From the NCBI RefSeq assembly GCF_005222205.1, contig NZ_CP032346.1:186001-250000 (forward strand): 64,000 bases of DNA, written 5' to 3'. Of the stretch, positions 8,534 to 16,572 are shown piece by piece. The position numbers were made by a program, and so were the translations under genes. Each line of letters begins with the position of its first letter. Positions within the stretch are counted from its first letter, which is position 1. The notes beneath the pieces are model-generated. The model ran no database searches, was not told where the DNA came from, and saw nothing but the letters and a program-made list of their open reading frames with translations. This stretch comes from Azospirillum brasilense (GTDB taxonomy: Bacteria; Pseudomonadota; Alphaproteobacteria; Azospirillales; Azospirillaceae).

Positions 8534-8536
8534 GCC

Positions 8537-9538
8537 ATGAAGCCCCTGTCCTACGTCCAGGTCCGAACGGCCCGTGAGGCGATCGAGGCCTTCGTCGCGG
8601 CCGGCGAAAGCGCCCGCTACATCGCCGGCGGCACCAATCTCTACGACCTGATGAAGCTCGGCATCGAGAAGCCGGCGCACCTGATCGACATCGCCGACCT
8701 CGATGGCGCCGACCGCATCGACACCGGCGGCGACCGGCTGTTTTTCGGTGGTGCGGCGCTGATGGCGGACGTCGCCGAGCACCCGGTCGTGCGCGACGAC
8801 TATCCGGTGCTGGCGGAGAGCCTGTCGAAGGCGGCCTCCCAGCAGCTGCGCAACATGGCGACCGTCGGCGGCAACCTGCTGCAGCGGACGCGCTGCCCCT
8901 ATTTCCGGAACGGCGCGAACGGCGCCTACCCGTGCAACAAGCGGGAGCCGGGCTCCGGCTGCGCCGCCGTCGGCGGGCTGGATCGGTCCCAGGCCGTGCT
9001 GGGGGCGAGCGCGGCGTGCAACGCCGTGTCGCCCGGGGACTGGCCCGTCGCGCTGATGGCGATGGACGCCGCGATCGAGCTGCAGGGCCTCGACGGAACC
9101 CGGGTGATCCCGATCGCCGAACTCTACCGCCCGCCCAGCCAGACGCCTCACCTCGAATTCACCATCGGCCGCGAGGAGATCGTCACCGGCATTTCGGTGC
9201 CGAAGACCGCCGCCGGTCGGAATTCCACCTATCTGAAGGTGCGCGACCGCGAATCCTACGCCTTCGCGCTGGTGTCCGCCGCGGTGGCGCTGGAGATGGA
9301 CGGCGATCGCGTGCGGCAGTCGCATGTGGCGCTCGGCGGGGTGGCCACCGTGCCCTGGCGCGCGCGTCCCGCCGAGGCACTCCTGCGCGGGGAAACCCTG
9401 GATCGCGAACGGGCGCTGGAGGCCGCCAGGGCGGCGTTCGCCGAGGCCCGGGCCGGCCGCCACAACGCCTTCAAGATCGAACTCGGCGCGCGGACCCTTG
9501 CCGACGCCATCATCATCGCCGGGAGCAAGAGCCAATGA
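8537..9538 (+). CDS. paoB: Aldehyde oxidoreductase FAD-binding subunit with 4Fe-4S insert (PaoB-like)
   Basis: A 333-residue FAD subunit (CO dehydrogenase medium-chain fold). FAD-binding motifs include AGGTNLYDLM (residues ~30-40) and the TVGGNLLQRTRC segment. Four cysteines at 120, 133, 142 and 161 form the 4Fe-4S insertion loop that distinguishes PaoB from ordinary xanthine dehydrogenase FAD subunits. It starts 3 bp after paoA, and its stop overlaps the paoC start (ATGA). It has no export signal and would cross the membrane bound to PaoA. Confidence 0.92.
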   Translation: MKPLSYVQVRTAREAIEAFVAAGESARYIAGGTNLYDLMKLGIEKPAHLIDIADLDGADRIDTGGDRLFFGGAALMADVAEHPVVRDDYPVLAESLSKAASQQLRNMATVGGNLLQRTRCPYFRNGANGAYPCNKREPGSGCAAVGGLDRSQAVLGASAACNAVSPGDWPVALMAMDAAIELQGLDGTRVIPIAELYRPPSQTPHLEFTIGREEIVTGISVPKTAAGRNSTYLKVRDRESYAFALVSAAVALEMDGDRVRQSHVALGGVATVPWRARPAEALLRGETLDRERALEAARAAFAEARAGRHNAFKIELGARTLADAIIIAGSKSQ

Positions 9539-11715
9539 CGCCGAACCGCAACGCGGACCGTCCCAGGATCGACGCCCATGAAAAGGTGCTCGGCCGTGCC
9601 CTGTACGCCGCCGACCAGTCCTTTCCCGGGCTGCTCCACGCGATGACCGTGCCGGCGACGATCGCCAAGGGGCGGATCCTGTCCATCGACACGGCGGCGG
9701 CCCTCCAGGTTCCGGGCGTCGTGCGCGTCTTCACCCATGTTGATTTTTCGCAGATCCGGACGACACCCGCAGCCCGCGGCGCCTACGGGCAGCCGGGAAA
9801 GGGCTACCAGCCCATGACCGCCCCGCAGGTCCGCCACCGGGGCGAACCGGTCGCCCTGGTGGTCGCCGAGACGCTGGAGGCGGCGGTCGAAGGCGCCGAA
9901 GCCGTGACGGTGCGCTACGCCGGGGAGCCCTTCAGCGCGCGGATGGACGACGACCTTGCGGGTCCCGAGCCGGAGGCCGCCGGCCCGCTCGCGTCCGGGG
10001 ATGCCGAGGCCGCCTTCGCCAACGCCGCTCACGTCGTCGATGTGGAGTATCGGCATCCCCAGCAGCATCACAACCCCATCGAGCTGATCTCGACCACCGC
10101 CGTGTTCGAGGACGGCACGCTGCGTATTTACGAGGGAACGCAGTCCGCCGCGGCCTTTGCCGGCGGCTTGGCCGGCATGATGGGGATGGAGCCGCAGGCG
10201 CTGCGCGGCGTGAGCCCCTTCACGGGCGGCGGGTTCGGCCAGAAGAACGGCGTCCAGGAGCAGAGCGTGCTGGTGGCGAGCGCCGCCCTCCTGCTGCGCC
10301 GCCCGGTCAAGCTCGTCATGCCGCGGGGCCAGCTGTTCCACACGGCGTCCTACCGCCCGCAAAGCCGGCATCGCGTCCGGCTCGCCGCGGACGGTGACGG
10401 CCGCCTGCTCGCCGGCATTTATGAAACGGTGCAGCAGAACAGCCGGTACGACGGCTTCGCCAGCGATCACGGCGCCAATCCGCCGCGCATGTATGATTAT
10501 GGCGCGTGGCGGGGAAGCGAGCGCATCGTCCGGGTCGACACCCAGACCCCCGGCCACCAGCGCGCCCCGCACGAACATCCGGCCAGCCACGCCACCGAAT
10601 GCGCGCTCGACGAACTCGCCGGGGCGCTCGGCATGGACCCCGTCGCGCTGCGTCTCGCCAACGACACCCAGCGTGACCCGATCACCGGCAAACCCTTCTC
10701 GTCCCGCCATCTCGCGGACTGCCTGAGGCGCGGGGCCGCGCTGTTCGGCTGGGACCGCTGGACGAACCAGCCGGGCGCCCTGGTCGCCGAAAACGGCGAC
10801 CGCATCGGCCTCGGCGTCGCCTGCGGCAGCTACAAGGCCGCGATGACGCCCTCCGTCACCACGCTGCGGCTCTCGGCCGGCGGCCAATGCCGGATCGCCA
10901 CGTCCGGCCACGAGATGGGGCAGGGGATACGCAGCGTCATCGCCGCGGAGCTGATCGACGTCCTCGGCGTCGACCCCGATAAGCTCGACATCCGGATCGG
11001 CGACACCGGCCACGCCCCTCAGCATCTCACCGCGGGCTCCTGGGGCGCGGGAAGCGCTGCCCCGGCAGCGCGGGCCGCCGCCTTGAAGCTGCGCGAGGAG
11101 CTGATCCAGTTGACCGGAGCGGCGCTGTCGGATGAGCCCGTCCCAGTTCAGCTCGCCCGGACCCGCCGCCCTTATCTGGAGGTGTCGGTCGACACCGTGC
11201 CGCTCGGCAAGGACCGGCAGGCGATCGAGCAGCTGCGCCGGGGCATGCCGGTGGTGACCGGCCCCGAATACCCCGACTTCCTGGCCTTCAGCTGGATCGC
11301 GCATTTCACCGAAGTCCATGTCGAGCCGTCGACGGGACGCGTGCGGGTCCGGCGGGTGGTCAGCGTCGCCGATTGCGGGCGGGTGATGAATCGCCGCACG
11401 GCGGAAAGCCAGGTCCGGGGCGGCGTGGTCTGGGGCATCGGCGCCGCCTTGCGCGAGGCCGCCGAGATCGATCCGCGGTTCGGCGGCGTCCTCAACAACG
11501 ACCTTGCCGAGTATGTCGTGCCGGTCAACGCCGACATCGGCGCCATCGACGTCGATTTCATTGACGAGCCGGACACCCGCCTCAACCTGTCGGGCGTCAA
11601 AGGGCTCGGCGAGGTGGCCATGGTCGGCGCGGCGGCGGCCGTCGTCAACGCCGTCCACAACGCCACCGGGAAGAGAATCCGGCATCTGCCGATCCGGATC
11701 GAGGACCTGCTCTAG
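9535..11715 (+). CDS. paoC: Aldehyde oxidoreductase molybdopterin subunit (PaoC-like)
   Basis: A 726-residue large subunit that binds the molybdenum-molybdopterin cofactor and oxidises aldehydes to acids. Visible family motifs include GGGFGQKN, EMGQGIRSVI, GSWGAGSAAPAARAA and, near the C-terminus, KGLGEVAMVG, whose Glu is the catalytic base. Length is close to E. coli PaoC (732). The start overlaps paoB by 4 bp. No dedicated insertion chaperone (PaoD/XdhC type) lies next to it. Its stop codon forms part of a CTAGGGTCC sequence where insertion-sequence debris begins. Confidence 0.93.
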   Translation: MTPNRNADRPRIDAHEKVLGRALYAADQSFPGLLHAMTVPATIAKGRILSIDTAAALQVPGVVRVFTHVDFSQIRTTPAARGAYGQPGKGYQPMTAPQVRHRGEPVALVVAETLEAAVEGAEAVTVRYAGEPFSARMDDDLAGPEPEAAGPLASGDAEAAFANAAHVVDVEYRHPQQHHNPIELISTTAVFEDGTLRIYEGTQSAAAFAGGLAGMMGMEPQALRGVSPFTGGGFGQKNGVQEQSVLVASAALLLRRPVKLVMPRGQLFHTASYRPQSRHRVRLAADGDGRLLAGIYETVQQNSRYDGFASDHGANPPRMYDYGAWRGSERIVRVDTQTPGHQRAPHEHPASHATECALDELAGALGMDPVALRLANDTQRDPITGKPFSSRHLADCLRRGAALFGWDRWTNQPGALVAENGDRIGLGVACGSYKAAMTPSVTTLRLSAGGQCRIATSGHEMGQGIRSVIAAELIDVLGVDPDKLDIRIGDTGHAPQHLTAGSWGAGSAAPAARAAALKLREELIQLTGAALSDEPVPVQLARTRRPYLEVSVDTVPLGKDRQAIEQLRRGMPVVTGPEYPDFLAFSWIAHFTEVHVEPSTGRVRVRRVVSVADCGRVMNRRTAESQVRGGVVWGIGAALREAAEIDPRFGGVLNNDLAEYVVPVNADIGAIDVDFIDEPDTRLNLSGVKGLGEVAMVGAAAAVVNAVHNATGKRIRHLPIRIEDLL

Positions 11716-11779
11716 GGTCCGCTCTGGTCCTCGGCCGCGTGGTCCACCGGGGAGATCGTGCGGCCGGCGGATCAATCAA
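11713..11779. repeat. CTAGGGTCC-type flank, copy 1
   Basis: Directly at the paoC stop, the sequence CTAGGGTCC-N6-GGTCC-N2-GGCC begins a stretch that resembles 14112-14217 on the far side of the reverse transcriptase gene, including a shared GGATCAA-N-CAAG near its end. The two copies bracket the AT-rich island and are probably related mobile-element ends; alignment is by eye and imperfect. Confidence 0.35.
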
Positions 11780-12179
11780 GAACGACTTGCGGGCCGACCG
11801 CCATAGCCAACCGCTCGCCTTCGTGCTGAGCCACGGCTAAACTGACCAGAGCGCGTTGGCGGTGCTGATGGAAGCGCTCGCGGTTCGCCGGGGTGGCGGG
11901 TGTGCAGCCGCGACAACGATCCGAGCGGGTGGTTGCCGACCACGTCAACTCCGGCCAAGCCAACCGCACTTATCTGCGCAGCCGTAGGATCGTTGCGGAC
12001 ATCCCGCTGCCCTCCTGCCAGAGCCCTGCACCCTGGTGAACTGGGCTGCGTACCGCTCCCGTTACGCCATTGAGCGCCTGATCAACCGACTCAAGCAATT
12101 CCGCCGCATCGGCACCCGCTATCAGAAGCTCGCTGCAAACTACCTTGTCATGGTCCACATCGCTGCCATCCGGATTTGA
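11769..12179 (+). pseudogene. IS5-family transposase remnant
   Basis: Fragments of an IS5-family DDE transposase. The first piece reads LRADRHSQPLAFVLSHG and ends at an in-frame stop; after further stops the C-terminal piece reads YRSRYAIERLINRLKQFRRI, then GTRYQKLAANYLVMV and HIAAIRI, the conserved region around the catalytic Glu (IERLINRLK corresponds to VERxFNxLK). The N-terminal half is absent. The 3' flank TTTGAGAACAGGACC followed by CTAG looks like a terminal inverted repeat abutting a CTAG target, as seen for some IS5 subgroups. The element is inactive. Confidence 0.75.
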
Positions 12180-12256
12180 CTCAGGGTTTGAGAACAGGAC
12201 CTAGGCCGCATGGTCCAATCCAAGCTCAATATTAAATTTTCGAGATAAACATGTGT

Positions 12257-13936
12257 TCACATGCTGGCTAAACCGAATGAACTCTCATCCATATGATCTT
12301 CATCATGGATCATAAGCATAGAGTTGATTTTTCGGATTCTCCGTTTGGCAAGATTGATTGACACGTCGCCAAATATTGTATCATCTAAAAAAGTAACACC
12401 ATTATTTAGTAAATCTGACATAAATGGATGATTTTTTACATTAGACACCATTTGCTTATCTTTTGTCCACTTCCTGCGAACGCTTTCATAGTACACGAGC
12501 CAATGTTCACCGTCTATTCCTTCCTTCTTCACAGTGGCTCGCCAATTAAATGCAGCAAATTTTTCCTTGAGAAGTCCTTTCTCGTTAAGAAGTCCAAGTA
12601 TAGCGTACACCGCAGAGCAGGTTGAACTGTGATAGTCAGAAAACTCTGCGCGAGATACCTTAATCTTAAGCGCTCCACAAATTACCAATGCCCATGCCAC
12701 TTCAAAATCGTGGCTGTGGCGAGCGTGTGTCTTGAATACCACGCTCAGCCATTCATGAATAAGGCTAATAGCAAGTGGCCCCTGGCATTTTTTCTTATTA
12801 TTAATTATAAATGTTGCAACATGGCTTATGCATACTGGGAACTCTCTGGAGAGCCGGAGAAGGGTAGAAAGTATAAGTCCAAAATTCCCATCATCATACT
12901 GAATTGATATTAGTTTCTGGACAATCCATTTTACTGGGAACGAGTTGCCTAGAGAGTGAGCGTGGTATAGAGCAAGATCAGTAAGTTTTCTAATATCATT
13001 AGCCTGTGACTTGGCGTCTTCTTGCCGAATCCGCTGCTGCATTAATTCGTATCGCCAGCGATCCATAAAGATCGCTTGAGAGGGCTTAAGCGCAGTCTTG
13101 TCATCGTTGAGTTGCAAATTGTAGTTTGACAATGCATTCCGAAGGGACGTTAGGGTGCTAGCGCATTCTAGTTCTGAGTTGAATCCAATGAAAAAATCAT
13201 CGACGAGCCTGAAGCCAGGTCTGCCGCCTATTGATTTAGCCACTCCTTCATCGTTGTGAATTCCGCTGAGCAGCACCTCGGCGATTATTCTTGATGTGTC
13301 TGGGCCGACGGGTATGCCGAAAGTTTCCCTCGATTGGCACGATTGAAGTGCACGGTCAAGCTCATCGGTCCAATGGAAAGGTTTGCCACCTTTCTTTCCT
13401 TTTTTTCCTCCGTTCATTAATTCCTTAACCTTTGTCTTTCCCAAAACTGCCCAAGGAATGGAATGAGTGTATATTGTATAGAAAAATCGTGAAATGTCAG
13501 CCGAGAGTACGTAGCAAGACCTACGGGCAATATCACTTCTTTTCTTATCAAGATTGGCAAAAGAGACGCCTTTGAACGCCCTGTAATTCTTCAAATCTGG
13601 TTCTGGATTATACAAGCTAATTTGCGATTCGCCAATTATCGTCCTAATTTCTCTATGATTTTTAGTAATTACCATCGATACTCTTGCTTGAGAGGCTGGA
13701 TGAACAAGGGCTAAGTCTCGCCTAGTTTGATTCTCTCGGGGAACATTGAATTTATCGAATCTAGTAACAATTTTTGAGAGTACGGACGTTTCTTTTGACT
13801 TGATTGAATTGTAATTTACTTTGCAATATGCTGCAAAGTGTCTCGTAGTTATAGCTGGAGGCACCTCCGCAGGAAGATATGCAGAATGCATGAGCGCGGA
13901 AAAAATTTCCTGATGGCGAATTCTGGCAGATGGCAT
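12257..13936 (-). CDS. Standalone reverse transcriptase, candidate defence RT (UG/Abi-like)
   Basis: A 559-residue protein with a reverse transcriptase core. Motif A is DISRFF with Asp147; motif B is GIPVG at 207-211; motif C is RLVDDFFIGF with Asp246 and Asp247; then LNDDKT at 276-281. The RLVDD form instead of YADD, and a ~250-residue helical C-terminus without maturase X, zinc-finger or HNH features, argue against a group II intron or typical retron and favour the defence-associated 'unknown group'/Abi RTs. The subtype is not assigned. The ATG at 13936 is preferred because AAGAGA lies 8 bp upstream; in-frame ATG 13996 and TTG 13999 add up to 21 residues but lack a ribosome-binding site. 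Base composition is far more AT-rich than the neighbours and IS debris flanks it, so it was acquired horizontally. Confidence 0.88.
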   Translation of the reverse strand: MPSARIRHQEIFSALMHSAYLPAEVPPAITTRHFAAYCKVNYNSIKSKETSVLSKIVTRFDKFNVPRENQTRRDLALVHPASQARVSMVITKNHREIRTIIGESQISLYNPEPDLKNYRAFKGVSFANLDKKRSDIARRSCYVLSADISRFFYTIYTHSIPWAVLGKTKVKELMNGGKKGKKGGKPFHWTDELDRALQSCQSRETFGIPVGPDTSRIIAEVLLSGIHNDEGVAKSIGGRPGFRLVDDFFIGFNSELECASTLTSLRNALSNYNLQLNDDKTALKPSQAIFMDRWRYELMQQRIRQEDAKSQANDIRKLTDLALYHAHSLGNSFPVKWIVQKLISIQYDDGNFGLILSTLLRLSREFPVCISHVATFIINNKKKCQGPLAISLIHEWLSVVFKTHARHSHDFEVAWALVICGALKIKVSRAEFSDYHSSTCSAVYAILGLLNEKGLLKEKFAAFNWRATVKKEGIDGEHWLVYYESVRRKWTKDKQMVSNVKNHPFMSDLLNNGVTFLDDTIFGDVSINLAKRRIRKINSMLMIHDEDHMDESSFGLASM

Positions 13937-14381
13937 GTCCGCATCTCTTACCGGGTAGAGTATCGCTATCGCTATATCACATCGCCTGTAGAGCATCAAC
14001 TATTGGTGTAATATGTTCAGAATAGAATGCGCTTTCGGCGGTTTCCAAGGGGGCGTTTCAATCTGAGCTTTGGCTGATGCCCAACTATTATGCGGGACGC
14101 ATACGGCTAGCTAGGGTCCATTCCGGTCCATGGCCTGCGCGCCCGTGACGATGGCACGGCGCGTTTCGTTACGCGCGCGCCACCCGGTGGATCGCCGGCC
14201 ATCGGATCAACCAAGCCCCGAGGCATCATCCCGCGCAAAAATGTTGGGGTCGCAAACTGGTTCGATCCTAACTGGAGACAATTCGTCTTCCCCCATATTC
14301 ATCGGGGCCTCACCCTGTGGCCATGGCCGTCTTCCCGACTGGGCGACGCCTTGCGACATTTTGCGGTGGAGGATGGACAGC
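13937..14381. other. Intergenic region between divergent RT and coiled-coil genes
   Basis: About 445 bp without a convincing gene. The left ~170 bp are AT-rich and should hold the RT promoter. At about 14109 composition switches sharply to GC-rich at CTAGCTAGGGTCC, a second copy of the sequence at the paoC stop. The right part contains an open frame continuous with the 14382 gene, but it has no start with a ribosome-binding site and its translation looks random. No terminator or obvious structured RNA was seen by eye. Confidence 0.5.
14112..14217. repeat. CTAGGGTCC-type flank, copy 2
   Basis: This segment begins CTAGGGTCC-N6-GGTCC-N2-GGCC and ends near GGATCAACCAAG, resembling 11713-11779 with roughly 40 extra bases in the middle. 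A CTAGCTAG tetranucleotide duplication sits at its left edge, exactly where the AT-rich RT segment stops. It is probably a decayed mobile-element end marking the island boundary. Confidence 0.35.
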
Positions 14382-15503
14382 ATGGCGGACCAGTCGATAA
14401 AATTCTCCTATGACTACGGGAAATACAAATATTTCGAATTTTCCGGAAACAACAACAAGGTGGACATCGAGTTTTCCTGGGACTCTCCGAAAACGGACCC
14501 ATCGGGAAAGCCGATGCCGAAGAAGGTCGTCGATCTTTTCAACAAGAATGTGCGCGACGCCATTCAGGAACTGATGAAGACCGAAGAAAAGACGGTCGCC
14601 GAAATTAAGAAGCAGATCCAGGCCTGGGATCAAAAGATCACAAAGCACGAGATCGACGGCCGCAACCTGTTTTTGTTTCTGAACACGATCAACGACACCA
14701 TGGAGCAGCGGGCCGCCGACCGCTTCGGCGGAATCGTCGGCGGCATCGCGACGGTCATGAAGCTGATCGTGAAAAAGGCCTTCGCCGGCCTGGACGCGGC
14801 CGTGCGCAAGATGCTCGAAGACATGAAGTGGAAGGTTTACGCCAAGACGGTGGGAAAGATCGCTCTCGCTCTGACGGCGACGGCTCTCGCCATCACCGCC
14901 ACGGTGCTGACCGGGGGCGCGGCGCTGCCGCTGGTCGTGGCGGGAGCCAAGATCACGCTCGACGTGGTCAAGGAAGGGAAGGCCGCCTACGACAGCTTCA
15001 ACGACGGCGCGGACGAGGTGGTCGCCTTGCAAAGCGCCGTGGCGAAGCACCGGAGCAGCGCGCAGGACGCGATGAAGGTGGTCGAGCGGGCTGAGAGCCG
15101 GCGCTACCTCATGGCGGAGTCGGTGAACAAGCTGGAACGGCAGCTTCGGGCGGCGGAGGCCAAATACGAAGACGTGGAGCGCATCCTCAGTCAGAAGAAG
15201 ATCGAGGGAATCGCCGTCACCGAGGATGCCTCCATCCTGGCTCTCGTCAAGAAGGTAAAGCAGTACAAGGATCTGATCGACCGCCTGACACCTCTGCTGA
15301 ATGGAGCCCGCGCCGACCTGAAGCGTCTGGACGCGATGATCGACGGAGCGCGGCGGGCGTTCGACCCGTCCACCTACGACGCGATTCCAAACGCCGACTG
15401 GAAGACGATCCTCAAGAAATACGCGGATGAGTACGGCTCGACGGTCAAGACGCTGGGTGACCTGGGCTCCAGCATCGCGACCGTCGTTCAGAAACTGGCC
15501 TGA
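14382..15503 (+). CDS. Unrecognised coiled-coil protein with a central hydrophobic hairpin
   Basis: A 373-residue protein I do not recognise. The second of two nearby ATGs is chosen because GGTGGAGG lies 9 bp before it. Residues 1-35 are aromatic-rich and beta-like (KFSYDYGKYKYFEF). Residues ~45-155 and ~195-330 are long charged helices with heptad character. Between them, residues 156-190 form a strongly hydrophobic Ala/Thr/Leu-rich hairpin with a central glycine-rich turn (VLTGGAALPLVV). A hydrophobic hairpin between two coiled coils resembles alpha-helical pore-forming proteins (ClyA/XaxA-like architecture), but no family motif supports that. It has no signal peptide. It is divergent from the RT gene and overlaps the convergent LysR gene by 16 bp. 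Confidence 0.78.
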   Translation: MADQSIKFSYDYGKYKYFEFSGNNNKVDIEFSWDSPKTDPSGKPMPKKVVDLFNKNVRDAIQELMKTEEKTVAEIKKQIQAWDQKITKHEIDGRNLFLFLNTINDTMEQRAADRFGGIVGGIATVMKLIVKKAFAGLDAAVRKMLEDMKWKVYAKTVGKIALALTATALAITATVLTGGAALPLVVAGAKITLDVVKEGKAAYDSFNDGADEVVALQSAVAKHRSSAQDAMKVVERAESRRYLMAESVNKLERQLRAAEAKYEDVERILSQKKIEGIAVTEDASILALVKKVKQYKDLIDRLTPLLNGARADLKRLDAMIDGARRAFDPSTYDAIPNADWKTILKKYADEYGSTVKTLGDLGSSIATVVQKLA

Positions 15504-16405
15504 TCCCCGGCCCGCCAGTCGTAGCCCTTCATGTGATTGAGGAACGCCCGCATGGCCGCGCTCGGAAGGCGGCGGTTCGGGTAATACAGATACCAGTGCG
15601 GCAAGGTGGGGCTCCACTCCGGGAAAAGCTCCACCAGCCGACCATCCCGGACATGGGGTTTCGCATAGTCGTCCAGAACGTGGGCAATGCCCCGGCCGGC
15701 CAGGGCGGCCTGGAGCTCGTTGTGCACCGTGCTGACCGTCAGCCGCCCGGCGGGCGTGACCTCCAGCGCGTCGCCCCCACGGGCGAACCGCCACGTGACG
15801 AGCGTGCCGCCGGGAAATCGCCGCCTGATGCAGTCATGCTCGACGAGGGCATGCGGCGTCACCGGCTGGCCATGCCGCGCGATGTAATCCGGTGACGCGA
15901 CGATCGCGTATCGGAGCGACGGCCCGAACGGGACCGCGATCATGTCCTGCGCCAGTTGCTTGCCGAAGCGGACGCCGGCATCGAACCCCTGCTCCACGAT
16001 GTCGATCACCGCGGCATCGCTGATGATCTCGATCTTCACCTCGGGATAGGCGTCCATGAAGTCGAAGACCAGCGGGCACAGGAGGTGATCGACGGCGGGC
16101 GCCGGCGCGTTGATCCGCAGCGTTCCCGACGGGCTGTCCCTCAACTCGTCGACCTCGGCGATCGCCAGCTGGATATCGCTCAGCGCCGGGGCCAGGCGAT
16201 CGAGGAGGCGCTGCCCGGCCTCCGTGGGCGACACGCTCCGGGTCGTCCGATTGAGGAGCCGGATGCCGAGAGCCTCCTCCAGGGCATTCATCGTCTGGCT
16301 CAAGGCTGATGACGAGACGCCCCGTTCGAGCGCCGCCGCGCGGAAGCCGCCACAGCGCACGATCGCCGCGAACACGTCGAAGCTGTCCAAGCGAAGGGGG
16401 TTCAT
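15488..16405 (-). CDS. LysR family regulator divergent from a metallo-hydrolase gene
   Basis: A 305-residue LysR-type regulator with HTH residues ~5-62 (FDVFAAIVRCGGFRAAALER, then GIRLLNRTTRSVSPTEAG) and an effector domain containing DIVEQGFDAGVRFGKQLAQD. It is a close paralogue of the regulators at 5230 and 36414. It is divergent from the metallo-hydrolase gene at 16573, which it probably controls. Its 3' end overlaps the convergent coiled-coil gene by 16 bp, so no room exists for a conventional terminator. Confidence 0.92.
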   Translation of the reverse strand: MNPLRLDSFDVFAAIVRCGGFRAAALERGVSSSALSQTMNALEEALGIRLLNRTTRSVSPTEAGQRLLDRLAPALSDIQLAIAEVDELRDSPSGTLRINAPAPAVDHLLCPLVFDFMDAYPEVKIEIISDAAVIDIVEQGFDAGVRFGKQLAQDMIAVPFGPSLRYAIVASPDYIARHGQPVTPHALVEHDCIRRRFPGGTLVTWRFARGGDALEVTPAGRLTVSTVHNELQAALAGRGIAHVLDDYAKPHVRDGRLVELFPEWSPTLPHWYLYYPNRRLPSAAMRAFLNHMKGYDWRAGDQASF

Positions 16406-16572
16406 TGCGAAGCAGACCTAATCAAGCCGATCACATTTATCGAGCTTATCAGCGCAATCATACGGTGTCATGGTCGATCTGCGGTTGATTGTCGCGCCCG
16501 AACGCCGCCCATCACCGGTCACTCCCGGTTCCCTGGCTGGATGCGGGCGCCCCCACTCGGAAGGAAACACCG

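Noticed and set aside
9256..11775. An 839-codon minus-strand frame antisense to paoC
   Set aside because: No motifs, and it overlaps conserved catalytic regions of the molybdenum subunit on the other strand.
12428..12907. Two short plus-strand frames inside the RT gene
   Set aside because: They lie antisense to conserved RT C-terminal sequence, with no family match or ribosome-binding site.
12257..13936. Group II intron or retron interpretation of the RT gene
   Set aside because: No maturase X or endonuclease region, no visible intron RNA domains, and no msr/msd-like inverted repeat in the short flanks. The LVDD motif is also atypical for those classes.
14130..14381. N-terminal extension of the coiled-coil protein to an ATG at 14130
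   Set aside because: The 84 extra residues look random, cross the composition boundary and the repeat-like flank, and lack a ribosome-binding site, whereas GGTGGAGG precedes the ATG at 14382.
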